DNA from: Toxonevra muliebris
Lineage: Eukaryota; Arthropoda; Insecta; Diptera; Pallopteridae
Reading direction: 5' to 3'
Length of the DNA stretch: 64,000 nt
NCBI GenBank assembly: GCA_963691655.1
Contig: CAVNUY010000015.1
Location: forward strand, 124,001 to 188,000
Positions 11,474-22,429 of this stretch are shown piece by piece. Position numbers and translations under genes: made by a program. The notes beneath the pieces are model-generated. The model saw nothing but the letters and a program-made list of their open reading frames with translations, was not told where the DNA came from and did no database searches. Each line of letters starts with the position of its first letter. The first letter of the stretch is position 1.

Positions 11474-11522
11474 AGATCACTGATGAGGAATTGTGGCGGA
11501 TTCCGAAACGGCCGTCTGATTT
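11474..11522 (+). ncRNA. Type I hammerhead ribozyme, unit 1
   Basis: The order is stem I strand AGATCA (11474-11479), core CTGATGA (11480-11486), stem II GGAAT/ATTCC closing an 8-nt loop (11487-11504), core GAAA (11505-11508), then stem III and the cleavage triplet GTC. Stem III is only A-U and C-G around GGCC (ACGGCCGT, a palindrome). Cleavage is predicted after C11516. Stem I closes with TGATTT (11517-11522), including one G-U pair. All invariant core bases are present. The very short palindromic stem III suggests that two ribozymes cooperate as a dimer, as known for animal type I hammerheads with minimal stem III. Activity is predicted, not shown. Confidence 0.9.
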
Positions 11523-11956
11523 GCCCGTCTCTATATACATTGTTGTTGTGATGACTACATTTGTTCATTAACCTGTTTATATATAACTTCAAATAACGAA
11601 ATTAACATGAACTTAAGTCATGACTTTGAAAATTAACCTCTAGATTTAATTTTCATAGTCTCCTAAAAAACTATCATGAACTGATCGAATGGGGACCGTT
11701 CAGAAAAAATGACACCTAGAATCATTTTCTCACACACACACACTCTCCCATGTACTAGACTTTCAAATAACGAACTGTTATGCAGACTAGCTACGATGGG
11801 AAAAAAACAACAACATAAGTGTATAGAACGGTAGTGGTAGTTTCTTTCAATATCACTATTCAGTGAAGATATTTGGAATCAAATCCATAATTCTGGGTTA
11901 TGATTTCAAATATTAGTAGCTTATATGGGATATTGAAAGATTAAGAACTACCACTA

Positions 11957-12005
11957 AGATCACTGATGAGGAATTGTGGCGGATTCCGAAACGGCCGTCT
12001 GATTT
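11957..12005 (+). ncRNA. Type I hammerhead ribozyme, unit 2
   Basis: Identical to the unit 1 motif. Predicted cleavage follows C11999, 483 nt after the first site, so cleavage between the two would free a 483-nt RNA. Confidence 0.9.
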
Positions 12006-12440
12006 GCCCGTCTCTATATACATTGTTGTTGTGATGACTACATTTGTTCATTAACCTGTTTATATATAACTTCAAATAACGAAATTAACATGAACTTAAG
12101 TCATGACTTTGAAAATTAACCTCTAGATTTAATTTTCATAGTCTCCTAAAAAACTATCATGAACTGATCGAATGGGGACCGTTCAGAAAAAATGACACCT
12201 AGAATCATTTTCTCACACACACACACTCTCCCATGTACTAGACTTTCAAATAACGAACTGTTATGCAGACTAGCTACGATGGGGAAAAAAACAACAACAT
12301 AAGTGTATAGAACGGTAGTGGTAGTTTCTTTCAATATCACTATTCAGTGAAGATATTTGGAATCAAATCCATAATTCTGGGTTATGATTTCAAATATTAG
12401 TAGCTTATATGGGATATTGAAAGATTAAGAACTACCACTA

Positions 12441-12489
12441 AGATCACTGATGAGGAATTGTGGCGGATTCCGAAACGGCCGTCTGATTT
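12441..12489 (+). ncRNA. Type I hammerhead ribozyme, unit 3
   Basis: Identical motif. The unit is one base longer because of an extra G before an A-run near 12285, outside the ribozyme. Confidence 0.9.
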
Positions 12490-12923
12490 GCCCGTCTCTA
12501 TATACATTGTTGTTGTGATGACTACATTTGTTCATTAACCTGTTTATATATAACTTCAAATAACGAAATTAACATGAACTTAAGTCATGACTTTGAAAAT
12601 TAACCTCTAGATTTAATTTTCATAGTCTCCTAAAAAACTATCATGAACTGATCGAATGGGGACCGTTCAGAAAAAATGACACCTAGAATCATTTTCTCAC
12701 ACACACACACTCTCCCATGTACTAGACTTTCAAATAACGAACTGTTATGCAGACTAGCTACGATGGGAAAAAAACAACAACATAAGTGTATAGAACGGTA
12801 GTGGTAGTTTCTTTCAATATCACTATTCAGTGAAGATATTTGGAATCAAATCCATAATTCTGGGTTATGATTTCAAATATTAGTAGCTTATATGGGATAT
12901 TGAAAGATTAAGAACTACCACTA

Positions 12924-12972
12924 AGATCACTGATGAGGAATTGTGGCGGATTCCGAAACGGCCGTCTGATTT
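12924..12972 (+). ncRNA. Type I hammerhead ribozyme, unit 4
   Basis: Identical motif, again preceded by the rod-like hairpin. Confidence 0.9.
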
Positions 12973-13406
12973 GCCCGTCTCTATATACATTGTTGTTGTG
13001 ATGACTACATTTGTTCATTAACCTGTTTATATATAACTTCAAATAACGAAATTAACATGAACTTAAGTCATGACTTTGAAAATTAACCTCTAGATTTAAT
13101 TTTCATAGTCTCCTAAAAAACTATCATGAACTGATCGAATGGGGACCGTTCAGAAAAAATGACACCTAGAATCATTTTCTCACACACACACACTCTCCCA
13201 TGTACTAGACTTTCAAATAACGAACTGTTATGCAGACTAGCTACGATGGGAAAAAAACAACAACATAAGTGTATAGAACGGTAGTGGTAGTTTCTTTCAA
13301 TATCACTATTCAGTGAAGATATTTGGAATCAAATCCATAATTCTGGGTTATGATTTCAAATATTAGTAGCTTATATGGGATATTGAAAGATTAAGAACTA
13401 CCACTA

Positions 13407-13455
13407 AGATCACTGATGAGGAATTGTGGCGGATTCCGAAACGGCCGTCTGATTT
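13407..13455 (+). ncRNA. Type I hammerhead ribozyme, unit 5
   Basis: Identical motif in the last, 3'-truncated unit. The truncation removes about 65 bp downstream but leaves the ribozyme intact. Confidence 0.9.
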
Positions 13456-13625
13456 GCCCGTCTCTATATACATTGTTGTTGTGATGACTACATTTGTTCA
13501 TTAACCTGTTTATATATAACTTCAAATAACGAAATTAACATGAACTTAAGTCATGACTTTGAAAATTAACCTCTAGATTTAATTTTCATAGTCTCCTAAA
13601 AAACTATCATAAAATTACTTTTGTT

Positions 13626-13778
13626 AAATTTTATGGGAAATATTTTTTTAGAACATATTAACCCTCTATCTGTAAAATACACATAAACTTTGTTACATGC
13701 TACATGGGTCAAAAAGACCCATACATAAAGGTTGCAGAGGGTTAGTAATTCTAAAAAAATAATTTCCATAAAATTTTA
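13626..13778. mobile_element. Small TTAA-type MITE in a palindrome
   Basis: The inner element at 13662-13741 begins CCCTCTATCTG after TTAA (13658-13661) and ends CAGAGGG before TTAG. It has a GGGTCAAAAAGACCC palindrome inside. An outer pair of ~30-bp arms (AAATTTTATGGGAAAT... and its complement) encloses it from 13626 to 13778. The TTAA target suggests a piggyBac-type MITE. It lies just after the hammerhead array. Confidence 0.55.
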
Positions 13779-13930
13779 TTATAGGTCTCTGAACACAATT
13801 TTCTTCTTAGACTTAAATAACTGCGAATTAACCTTTTACTGCCTGTTTTTTTTATCAATTAATCTTAGTTCAGACGTTTTTTCAATTATTATGACCAAAG
13901 AAAAATTGTACATATTCCTTTCTCCAATCG

Positions 13931-14096
13931 ACTCCAAGTGACTCCAATTTACTGCAAAACCCCAATTAATTCCAAATGATTTCAAAACTCCAATTAACAT
14001 CAAATTGCAATTGACTCCAAGTTACTCTAATTTACTGCAAAAACCCAATTAATTCCAAATGACTTCAAAGCTCCAATTGATATCAAATTGGCTGCA
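13931..14096. repeat. Two-copy 83-bp tandem repeat (ACTCCAA-rich)
   Basis: ACTCCAAGT(G/T)ACTC(C/T)AATTTACTGC begins at 13931 and again at 14014, and the two units align over their full length. Related TGACTTGAAGT words continue to about 14160, and similar AAGTCAATTG words occur near 59340-59440. No coding function is seen. Confidence 0.65.
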
Positions 14097-14353
14097 AGTG
14101 ACTGCATGTGACTTGAAGTGATTCCAAGTGTATTCAAGTGACTTCAAAGTAGTCATGATTTTGAAGTGATAAGATTTGCATTCGCATGACTTCGAAAAAA
14201 AATTGCATTCCCTTGACTCCAAAAAAGACTTTTCTAAATGAATAACCAATCGGCGACTCCAACAAAAACTTCTAACTGCATTTTTATTCTGGAGTCAAAT
14301 ATGTTATTCAATGACTCACAGCGGTCTTGAAGCACCGGCAAGTATGATCAAAA

Positions 14354-14897
14354 TGAACCCAGCCAAATATTACGTAGAATTGTTCCAAATTCCTTTAGAA
14401 TTATAAATTTTCATACCATGAAATCGTACCTGATCCTTTTTACGAAATATTTATATATGTATGTATACATATAGGAATGTGAGAAATTCTACAAAAAACT
14501 TACCCTCTAAGACGAGATTTTTATTAAATTAAAAATCAATAAAAAACAAGATTTGAAATCATATAACAGATTGGAAATTTAACGTGGATTAAGTTTTCGG
14601 TTTTTTGAATCTTTTAATAACGATTTTATGATAACAAACGACCAGAAAGTTGAAAAAAACGCAAAAAACCCGATTTTCCAAAAATTACCTTTTTTATTTT
14701 TTATGTAGTTTGAAAGCATCAACACGCAATTATGACACCAAAATCTACAGTTAATTTCCCGTCGATCTTGTCCTTTCAAGTTTTAATTTTTATATTTAAG
14801 AAAAACAAAAAATCTAAATTGTTACGATTTCAGGGCTTGAAAATTTATAATTCTGAAGGAATTTGGAACAATTCTATGTGATATTTGGCTGGGTTCA
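14354..14897. mobile_element. MITE with ~60-bp inverted repeats, 544 bp
   Basis: The left end begins TGAACCCAGCCAAATATTAC and the right end is its reverse complement ending TTTGGCTGGGTTCA. Similarity continues inward for about 60 bp. The interior is AT-rich with no gene; a 66-codon minus frame at 14579-14779 is taken as chance. No target duplication is clear. The right end abuts the 3' tail of the minus-strand LINE. Confidence 0.75.
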
Positions 14898-16305
14898 CTT
14901 ATTTATTTATTACAGCTTTTTTTAGCCTAATTCAAATGCAGATGTGTACTTAAATAAGTTACAAAATATACCTATAACAAAATTCATTATCTTGCTTAAC
15001 ACTGAGACAATTGAGGGTAATTAACAATCATATCGTTTATTTAAAATAAACCTCATAGCCTTATTTTGCATTTTTTGTAATTTATCAATTTGTGCGTCTT
15101 TCATGATAAAAAAGATTGTTGGACAATTTCTTATAATATTTACTGAGAAGTTTTCTGTTCTTTTTAAGAACCCTATTTTTCCCCAATTTTACCAATGATA
15201 TAGTCAATGTGATCATTAAATTTCAGTTGATTATCTATTTGAAAGCCCAGATACTTTATGTTTTCCACCTTCTCAATTTCTACATTGTTTATTTTTAATC
15301 TTTCTGTAATAACTACATTACTTCTTGAAATAACCATAAATTTAGTTTTATCTATATTTAATTTTAATCTGTTTACACACAACCATTTATAAAGAGCATC
15401 TAAATCGTTGTTACTAATTTCATCCATGTTTTTCCCACTTATCAAAGCATCGTCTACAAACAGTTTAATTGAGCTAAATTTTAGTACAGATACAATATCA
15501 TTTAATGTAGTCCAATTTTAACATCTACTTCGGCAGATTGAGGAATCAATAATTGTGCATTGCTTATAATTTTTTAAAAAACTATTAAACCATTTTAATT
15601 CAAGATTTTCAATGCCAATAATAGCTAGCTTTTGCAGTAATATATCCTGGTCTACAGTTTCAAAAGCTCTCTTCAAATCAACAAACACAGCTAAAATCGA
15701 CTTTTTGTCATTTAAATCTTCCTTCCAACTTGCTATGACATAATTTAATGACGTTTCACATGAATGGTTCTGTCTAAACCCTGATTGTTGCGTTATTATT
15801 ATCTTATTACTTTCTAAATATTTTACAAGTTGGTTTTTTACCACCGTCTCAAGAATATTTTCGTCACAAGGCAACGTATTTATTGGTCTTAATTCCTCTG
15901 CCTTTAGAGTATTTTTAACTTTTTCTACTGGAGCAATCAATGAAGTTTTCCATATACTTGGTACAATTCCTTTAGTTAGACTTTCATTTATAATTAGAGT
16001 ATAGAAAAAACCTAAATATGGCATTGAGTCTTTAAGTACCCCATCCGAAAAAAGTTTTTTCTCTCCCTTTTTATCTTTAAACTTGTGCACAATTTCTTCG
16101 ATATCCTTTATCGTAACTTGGTTAAATGTAAATTTTACCATTGATTGCTCAGTTGTGTTAATTACTCTATCTACTAGTTTAATCTTACTACTAATATCTA
16201 ATATGTTGTCCACAAAAAATTTATTTTACCTATTAGCTATGTCAAGTTCATTTGTATCATGTAGTTGTCCATTAATTAAAATTTTATCTAATGTAGGTTG
16301 TACAT
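14898..16305 (-). pseudogene. CR1/jockey-type LINE: reverse transcriptase and 3' end
   Basis: The RT is split by a small deletion. The block at 16213-15518 holds the fingers and palm with AVFVDLKRAFETVD (motif A) and SGFRQNHSCETSL. The block at 15490-15173 holds the palm motif C as FVDD (about 15450) and the KYLGFQID thumb start. The GVPQGS-type motif B is lost between them, so the RT is dead. The 3' end (14898-14914, minus) is a TAATAAATAAATAAG tail like those at 41880 and 49090. Upstream, the same open reading continues across the hAT-like insertion to 22704. The clade is not certain. Confidence 0.85.
16298..16305. repeat. Left target duplication (TTGTACAT) of the hAT-like composite
   Basis: TTGTACAT at 16298-16305 recurs at 22696-22703. 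With one copy and the 6.4-kb insert removed, the minus-strand LINE reads in frame across the site. This confirms both the borders and the 8-bp duplication. Confidence 0.9.
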
Positions 16306-16689
16306 TAGGACGGGCCGATGAATTAATCAATTAAATCCACAAACAAAAAAGTTATAGCTACTTAAATTTTGATGCAATTCTAATTTTAAATAAATTCGAT
16401 TTTTTTGTTGTAGCTCAAAACAAAAGACAAATATTTAGAATTAAAAGCGCCAGATGATCAACGAAATTCATAAGTGTTCCAAAAAATCGTAAACTTAGTG
16501 ATTATACATCGATAGTTATAAAAAATGTTTGAAAGTTGGAACAACTAACAAGCATTCCAACAGTTGTAACAACTACACTTCGAAGATATGTAAATATGTT
16601 ATGCTATATTATATTAAATCGTTCTAAATACGACGAATCCAACTGGAAAAAGCTATTTCTAATTTGCGGCTTTCAAACCCATCAATGCC

Positions 16690-17022
16690 ATAAATTTTTT
16701 TTTGCAGACAATACATACTCAGATTGTGTCGTTAGATAATTTTATGCAAAAAATTAATAATATAATAACTGAATATGAAACTAAGCCTAAATATAATGTT
16801 CTTTCCAAAGGTTATATTCCTGGCCCAATTGAGGATGAGCAGGAAATAACAGATATCGTCCACAAATTAAAGGTGTCGATATATCATTACGAAATTATTT
16901 TCAAGGACATATTAAACAAGATAAAGCGAAATATAATAAATCTTGGAGTGATTCGAGATGGTCGTAATGCTCACGGCTTCCCAATTTGGCAAATATATAA
17001 CCCATGCGCTTCTCATCTGTGA
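16690..17022 (+). other. Unidentified exon-like open frame
   Basis: A T-run followed by GCAG, shaped like a splice acceptor, ends at 16707. An open frame then continues to the stop after 17022 (about 100 codons, with IPGPIEDEQEITDIVHKL). Composition resembles coding sequence rather than T- and A-runs. A minus-strand frame overlaps its end (17086-16901) and also looks protein-like, so strand is not settled. I do not recognise the product. It could be a captured exon, part of a transposase, or chance. Confidence 0.25.
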
Positions 17023-17107
17023 CTGCAAGTGCAGATTCGCTCACAACACGAACAAAACGCTCGGTGTTTTGCGAATGACATTTCAATTCTGTGAAAATTA
17101 TAAGTAA

Positions 17108-17140
17108 CTAGCTGGGCTCTGCCCAGCTACGCTGTCCGGG
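17108..17140 (-). mobile_element. Helitron 3' terminus: hairpin plus CTAG
   Basis: On the minus strand the sequence reads GCTGGGC-AGA-GCCCAGC and then CTAG, followed by T. A GC-rich hairpin just before a CTRR end inserted before T is the standard Helitron 3' end. It lies downstream of the Helitron coding remnant on the same strand. Confidence 0.75.
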
Positions 17141-18174
17141 TCTGGAAAAATAGGGTGCGTGGCAGCCCCAACCTAATCTAATTATTTAACTTTTTGAATA
17201 TCTTTTGCTTTGATTAGAGATTTTTTTTAGACACCGAAATTATATTTTTAATAGGTATATTTTATTATAAATTTTTTTTAGTTTAAATTTGTTCGGTAGG
17301 ATTAACATTTGACAAAAATAAATTTTTTTTATATTGCTCTTTTGATAGTTTTTGTCTAATAAAAAAAATATATGTTAGCAAATAAAGAAATAAAACTAAA
17401 TAGATAAAAAATAATTAAATAATTCATTGGTTACAGTTTTAACACTATATAAATGATAAATAATGTTTTTATATTTTTTATGATAAGTAGACATGAAAGT
17501 ACCCTGGCGTATTCCTTTGGCGCCGAATGACGTCATTTGAAATAAGGTGTTATACTTTCTAATATTTTTTAAAAAGTGTGAAGATAACAGATGTGCCCCT
17601 GTCAATAGGTTTTTTATTGTTTCTGGTGGCTCTTGAATTTGAGGGAGAATTACTTTGCCAGCAGCACAGCACATACCATTAGATTCATCAAACCATTTTT
17701 TTGCTAAGCATCTAGAGCACGTCTTATTCATGCCCCCAATTTGTACATTTTTTTGCTGAGAATATTCAAAATTTGGGTTATATCTAAAAGCCGACCTATT
17801 ACCCATGACAGAATTTCGACTTTGCGCTCTAGATATAGATGTTATTTGTCTCTGCGTAGCAAGCCTCTGCTCACGTTCAAAACTGGATTCCTTAGTGTGA
17901 ATTTGCAATTTACGAATTCGATTATTTTTAAGTCTATTATTTTTAAGGGCCAGATTCTTCGCGCGAATTCGAGATGAATATTGTCTAAAATTTTCAAAAC
18001 GCTGTGAATGCTCTGGGCTAGACTCTCGGATACAACGTACTCTATATACTCTTGACGTCGATGTATTTCTAGAAAGTTCTGGTTTTCTTTTTGAAATTTT
18101 TCGTTATAAGAAATTAATTCGTTGGGTGTACGATTGACAAATATGTATACATATACTTGAGAGTATAATCTCAA
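17141..18174 (-). pseudogene. Helitron protein N-terminal remnant
   Basis: A minus-strand coding remnant. It starts in a basic region with RLATQRQ-type repeats (about 17950-17830). Next come a Cys block CSRCLAKKWF...CCAAGK (about 17735-17650) and the FQMTSFGA motif near 17530, which are the landmarks of the Helitron-like N-terminal domain of Rep/helicase proteins. The frame breaks soon after, and Rep HUH and helicase domains are absent before the 3' end at 17108. It is an internally deleted Helitron. The 5' end was not located. The frame changes around 17890. Confidence 0.75.
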
Positions 18175-19734
18175 CTACAACAACGAAATAAACAAATAAA
18201 TTATTTCAACATTTGTTTACAAAAAAACTATGTTTTGGTATGAGCCTACTTACAACGCAAATACCTTCCTATTTAAGGTTTCTTTTATGATCCAATAAAA
18301 TCGCAATGTTACTTATTAATCGGAATATTATTTATAAATTTTTTCAATTAAGTTCTGCAACACATTAATTATTCACGAAATAAAATAAGGTAATCAGCTG
18401 TTTTCATTTCCCAGCAGCCAAACGTCATTGCCAGATGTAAATAAACATTGAAAAACTGCAAACATTTATATACGAAAATTCATATATGCATATATACACA
18501 TGAAGAAAAAACGAAACCGGTTTGATTGACAAATATACAAATGTCATTCAAACTATTCTACTGATTGTTTATTTGATATTCATCTCGTTAGCATTTACAA
18601 ATAGAATGGAGTTCGTAAGATTTTCACATTAAAATGAAGTTTTATTGTCACTGGAATTTCATTTTATGCTTGGATATGTATATAACATTCATTTGACGTC
18701 AGATTTTTAAACAGCGCAATGTCCGAGATGGCTAATGTGCAAGTTTGATGTTTTTATTAAATGTTAGCCAAGGGAAAACTTTTTTTTACAATTTTTTAAC
18801 ACACATTTTTTTTTTAAAATTAAAACACCCACATAATAAGGCAACCTTTTTTCATAGTTACACAATCAATGTAAACACAAATTGTATTTTAACTAAACTA
18901 TACGCATTTACAACTTTGCATTTCATATGGACTTAAATTGTAGTTAATAAAAAAAAGAATGAAAATTTTGAATACATTTACTGTAGTCATGCTAAATGTT
19001 TTTCTTTTTAAGAACCTGTTTTGCCCAATCTCTTTCTTGAAATCTTAAGAAGATATAAAAATTTATAGTGGACGTTATCACACACGCATGAACTCCAAGA
19101 ATTTATTTTTTTTTTCTTAATTTATATGGCTATACATAATTCATAAATATTAATATAAACGAATTTACAATGAAAAAATTAATAAACAGTATATTTTTAT
19201 ATTCAGGTAATGCGTCTGAATCATGAAAATATAATATTGCATTTTATGCCTGATTTCCATTTTAACAACAGTTTATGGCCGACACATTCATTTTTTGTTT
19301 TGGTTTTTAGCATTGCATTTATTAACGTTAAACCGACATCAGTGCGATAGGGTATGACAATCCCCAGAGCCTATATTTACTGAAATAATTTCTGTATCGG
19401 TCAAACTCTTATAATTTTCGTTTGTACAACCTTTGCATAACAATCCTCTCAAGAAAATTTAGCTATACATATGCAACCGGAGTGTTACCAGTTCCTCGTG
19501 CTCTTGTAAAAATTCGATGGGATATGACATCTCCACAGCAAAAATAATGAAAATTTTTGTGTAAATATTGTTGAATGCATATTCAAATTCGAATAATTTT
19601 TATTTTGTTTAAAAATCGTTTGAACATGAAATGTTTTTATGTTATTTATACCCTTTGTGTATTTGCATGTTGTATATTTAGTTTTGTATTTACTTTTTGT
19701 CGATAAAAAAAAATAATTTGTATAAAAAAAAAAA
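18175..19734. other. AT-rich sequence inside the hAT-like composite, nothing recognised
   Basis: No coding frame of note. It probably includes the undefined 5' end of the Helitron. No inverted repeats with a target duplication were seen. Confidence 0.45.
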
Positions 19735-19737
19735 TTT

Positions 19738-19822
19738 ATTTGGTGGGATTCGAACCCATGCCTCACAAAGCCCCTTCCTACACTCATATCTTTAACTACC
19801 CCTCTTACCAACTGATCCACAC
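19738..19822 (-). other. tRNA-like sequence (SINE head or degenerate tRNA)
   Basis: On the minus strand there is an A-box-like TCAGTTGGTAAGAGG and, about 50 bases further, a perfect B box GGTTCGAATCC. The box spacing is longer than in most tRNAs and the acceptor ends do not pair cleanly. A run of A and T follows. It is best read as a tRNA-derived SINE head or a tRNA pseudogene. Confidence 0.5.
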
Positions 19823-20202
19823 ATGAACATGAAATAAAGTGATCAAATTATATTAATATGTAGTTACATTCATGCAAATGAAAAAAACAATGGATGTGTG
19901 CAAGGCACGCAAGATATTTGATGTGTAAACAGTTAAGCTAACTGAATGTCATATACATAAGCTCACATATGTATAGCCATATATAGGGATTTAATGTATA
20001 ATTTATATGCTTAGGTAATTCAAATTAAAACAATTATTTTATAAACTTAAAAACTTATTAGATATCATTATCTTTTATATATATAATAACCCAATTCACC
20101 ATAAATTGCAAATGGTCTTACATCATTGCAAATGCAAATTTTTATTCCATATCACATATATTTGTTGTTGTGATAGCATAAATATTTTGCAATTGCACCA
20201 AA

Positions 20203-21175
20203 TCGTGAATAGGGCTGATATGTTGTAGTTGCATTATTTTTCTTTTACTCAATGCATCGGGATCTATATGCTCGCATATACGCAGCTGCAATCGCATTCT
20301 TTTTTTCGCGCTTTAAGTTTTTCTTCCTGTCGATTTGAAACTTTATTAGATGTGAAAATTTTACATAACGTCGCCTGATAATTGATTTGGCGTATAGGTA
20401 TATGAATTTGTACACACATACGTCAAATCAATCCTCAGGCGACGATAAGTGCTTTCCACATTTAACTTTAGGAAGGCAACAAGGATGACTAGTCACCCCA
20501 CTACTTTTTAAAAGCACCGCAAAGAGAGTTGTCTTAACTGCATTTAATAAAAATAAAAAAGAATGTATTTTTATTGAAGTAAATAAGTGATTTTATAATA
20601 AATAAGTCTGATTTTTTCTGTTTAACATATTTGCTATTTATATAGATAAAAAAAAGTGTTGTCTTTTATAATGCCGTGATTTGCTATCATTATCACTACG
20701 TTTTGTTTATACATTTATTGAAACCTAGATTCCTTATTACTTATCATTTTGTATTGTTTTTGTATTTTAAAAAATATTTAATTTTAATGCAATCTAACTA
20801 ACCGAATGCAAAACCTATCAAACGCCTGTGTTTGCTACGGCGACTTCTCTGTTTGTATGGTATAGTCGATCTCCATACGTTTAACACCAACAAATAATTC
20901 TGCCACGAATAAATGTACACACACATTTTGTTTTCGTATGCACATATATGTGAGAGTAAATTGATCGAAACATAAACAAACAAACTCCGCTCGTATTTTA
21001 ATTTCTCCCTCTCTTCTTCTCTTTGTTGTTTAGAGTAGCACAGTCATGCCGCGCAGTAGTGTGAGCGAGAGAGGAACTGGACGTTACAGTTATCTTACAT
21101 CTTACGATACAGTTATTGTTACATTTTACACATTTGAAATTTTGCCCATACCGTGAGCTAAAATGTTTACACATC
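20203..21175 (+). mobile_element. Repeat 'B', copy 1 (973 bp)
   Basis: It starts TCGTGAATAGGGCTG and ends ...TTTACACATC before an A-run. It matches 52365-53287 nearly throughout, and 44078-44566 in inverse orientation. No open frame is conserved. A 27-bp hairpin at 20369-20444 is kept in both long copies. Copy 2 is a clean insertion into another element, which fixes the borders. No terminal inverted repeats are present; the class is unknown. Confidence 0.75.
20369..20444. repeat. Conserved 27-bp inverted repeat within repeat B
   Basis: The arm CGTCGCCTGATAATTGATTT... (20369-20395) pairs with ...AAATCAATCCTCAGGCGACG (20418-20444) around a 22-nt loop. The same hairpin lies at 52524-52599 in copy 2. 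Confidence 0.8.
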
Positions 21176-22429
21176 AAAAAAAAAAAATAAAACACAAAGC
21201 TCTCAAACTCTCACGCATTCTGTTCTTTTTTGTGTTTGTGCAAAAACAAATGCAAGGGAAATGAAATTTTTACTATAAAAATGCATTTTGCAGACAAAGT
21301 ATTAATTTTAGAAATAATCCGCCGCTGACTTTTATGTGGCAAACAATGAGATCTACAATCCTTTCATACATCATTTTAATGTATCTCTTTTACTTCCTAA
21401 GTTATACCACTTCAAACATTTATTTTGTATGGGAGGTGCCACACCCAATTGTTTTATTGAAATAAAATATAGCCTATGTTCAAACGGGGAACCCCACGAT
21501 CACAATACTGCAAAAAATTTTAAAATCGGGTCAGTAGTTCATGAGATTACCCCAAACTTTACTAAATTATTAATAGTATAGATAAGTGAAATGTCAAGTG
21601 TTTTTTTTAACACGTAGTCAGAACTTTCACTTATTTAATGTCATTATTTAACAGATAGGTACTGCTCGCAAAAGATAGACTTTTAAACCAAAGTGTTTGA
21701 AAAGCATGTACCTACTAGAGACTTGGTACGAGTAAAATGTAATCAATTAATAATCGCCGACTACGATACGAAACAATGCGAATACGTAACTGTAAATTCA
21801 ACATCGTAGGCATCGCTGCATCATCGCATCGCATCGCATCGTATTACTCATTAGTAATCGGTTATTGCGTGCTTCTTTGCAAATTCAATTTTGCATTCAG
21901 ATGATCGCGTGCTCTATATTGTACTTTTTTTCTAATCGATTAAATTTTTCTGAATAAATTAATTATTTCCTATTTTAGTATTTACATTGAAATCAATAAA
22001 ATTAAATACTTCAATTAAAAAAAAAATTTGCAATTAAAATAATTTTTAAATACATTCATATGAAAAATCTGTTAATTTTCTTCAGTTAAGCATTTGTATG
22101 GAATCTATTTGGACCGACTGCTTAAATAACTATAAATTCAAATGAAAAAACAAAAAAAAAGTTTGTTTGTTTGTTGTACCTACCATATTTTACCTTAAAG
22201 AACAGGATATTTTTTATTTTTAATAAGTTACGCTAAAAATTGCTGACATATATATGAACAATTGAATATTATGAGAAATAATGTAAATTAGAATTGCATC
22301 AAAAATCTAAGTAGCTATAACTGGTTTGTTTATGGATTTAATTGAACATTTCTTGGACTAGAATTTAATAGTTTTTTAAGGGCTTTAATTTAATGAAAAA
22401 TAAAAATGCTTTTAGGGGGTAGAACTTTG
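21176..22429. other. Interior of the hAT-like composite
   Basis: 21900-22390 is the inverse of the interior of the copy at 52200-53600, confirming it as element sequence. 21176-21900 holds an AT-rich stretch and a GCATC microsatellite near 21818-21840. No gene was recognised. Confidence 0.6.

Larger units (their letters stand above)
11250..13610 (+). repeat. 483-bp tandem array carrying hammerhead ribozymes (retrozyme/satellite-like)
   Basis: There are four complete units (11261-11743, 11744-12226, 12227-12710, 12711-13193) and a fifth of 417 bp (13194-13610). By eye they are identical except for one extra G in unit three. Each unit ends in a (CA)n run; the array also starts with such a run and ends at ...AAACTATCAT. 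There is no coding capacity. Each unit has a complete hammerhead ribozyme motif and long complementary arms. Tandem hammerhead repeats are known as satellites (cave crickets, newts, schistosomes) and as retrozymes whose transcripts self-cleave to unit-length RNAs that may be ligated into circles. Membership of either class is an inference. The array abuts a truncated BEL LTR on the left. Confidence 0.93.

Noticed and set aside
12146..12340. Minus-strand frame in the hammerhead array
   Set aside because: Occurs only in the unit with the extra G; it crosses the CA run and has no conserved counterpart in the other units.
11250..13610. CRISPR-like array
   Set aside because: The units are 483 bp and identical throughout, without short repeats separated by unique spacers.
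19485..19820. 111-codon minus-strand frame
   Set aside because: Its first part translates the tRNA-like sequence (boxes A and B) and the rest is low-complexity Lys/Asn/Thr; not a gene.
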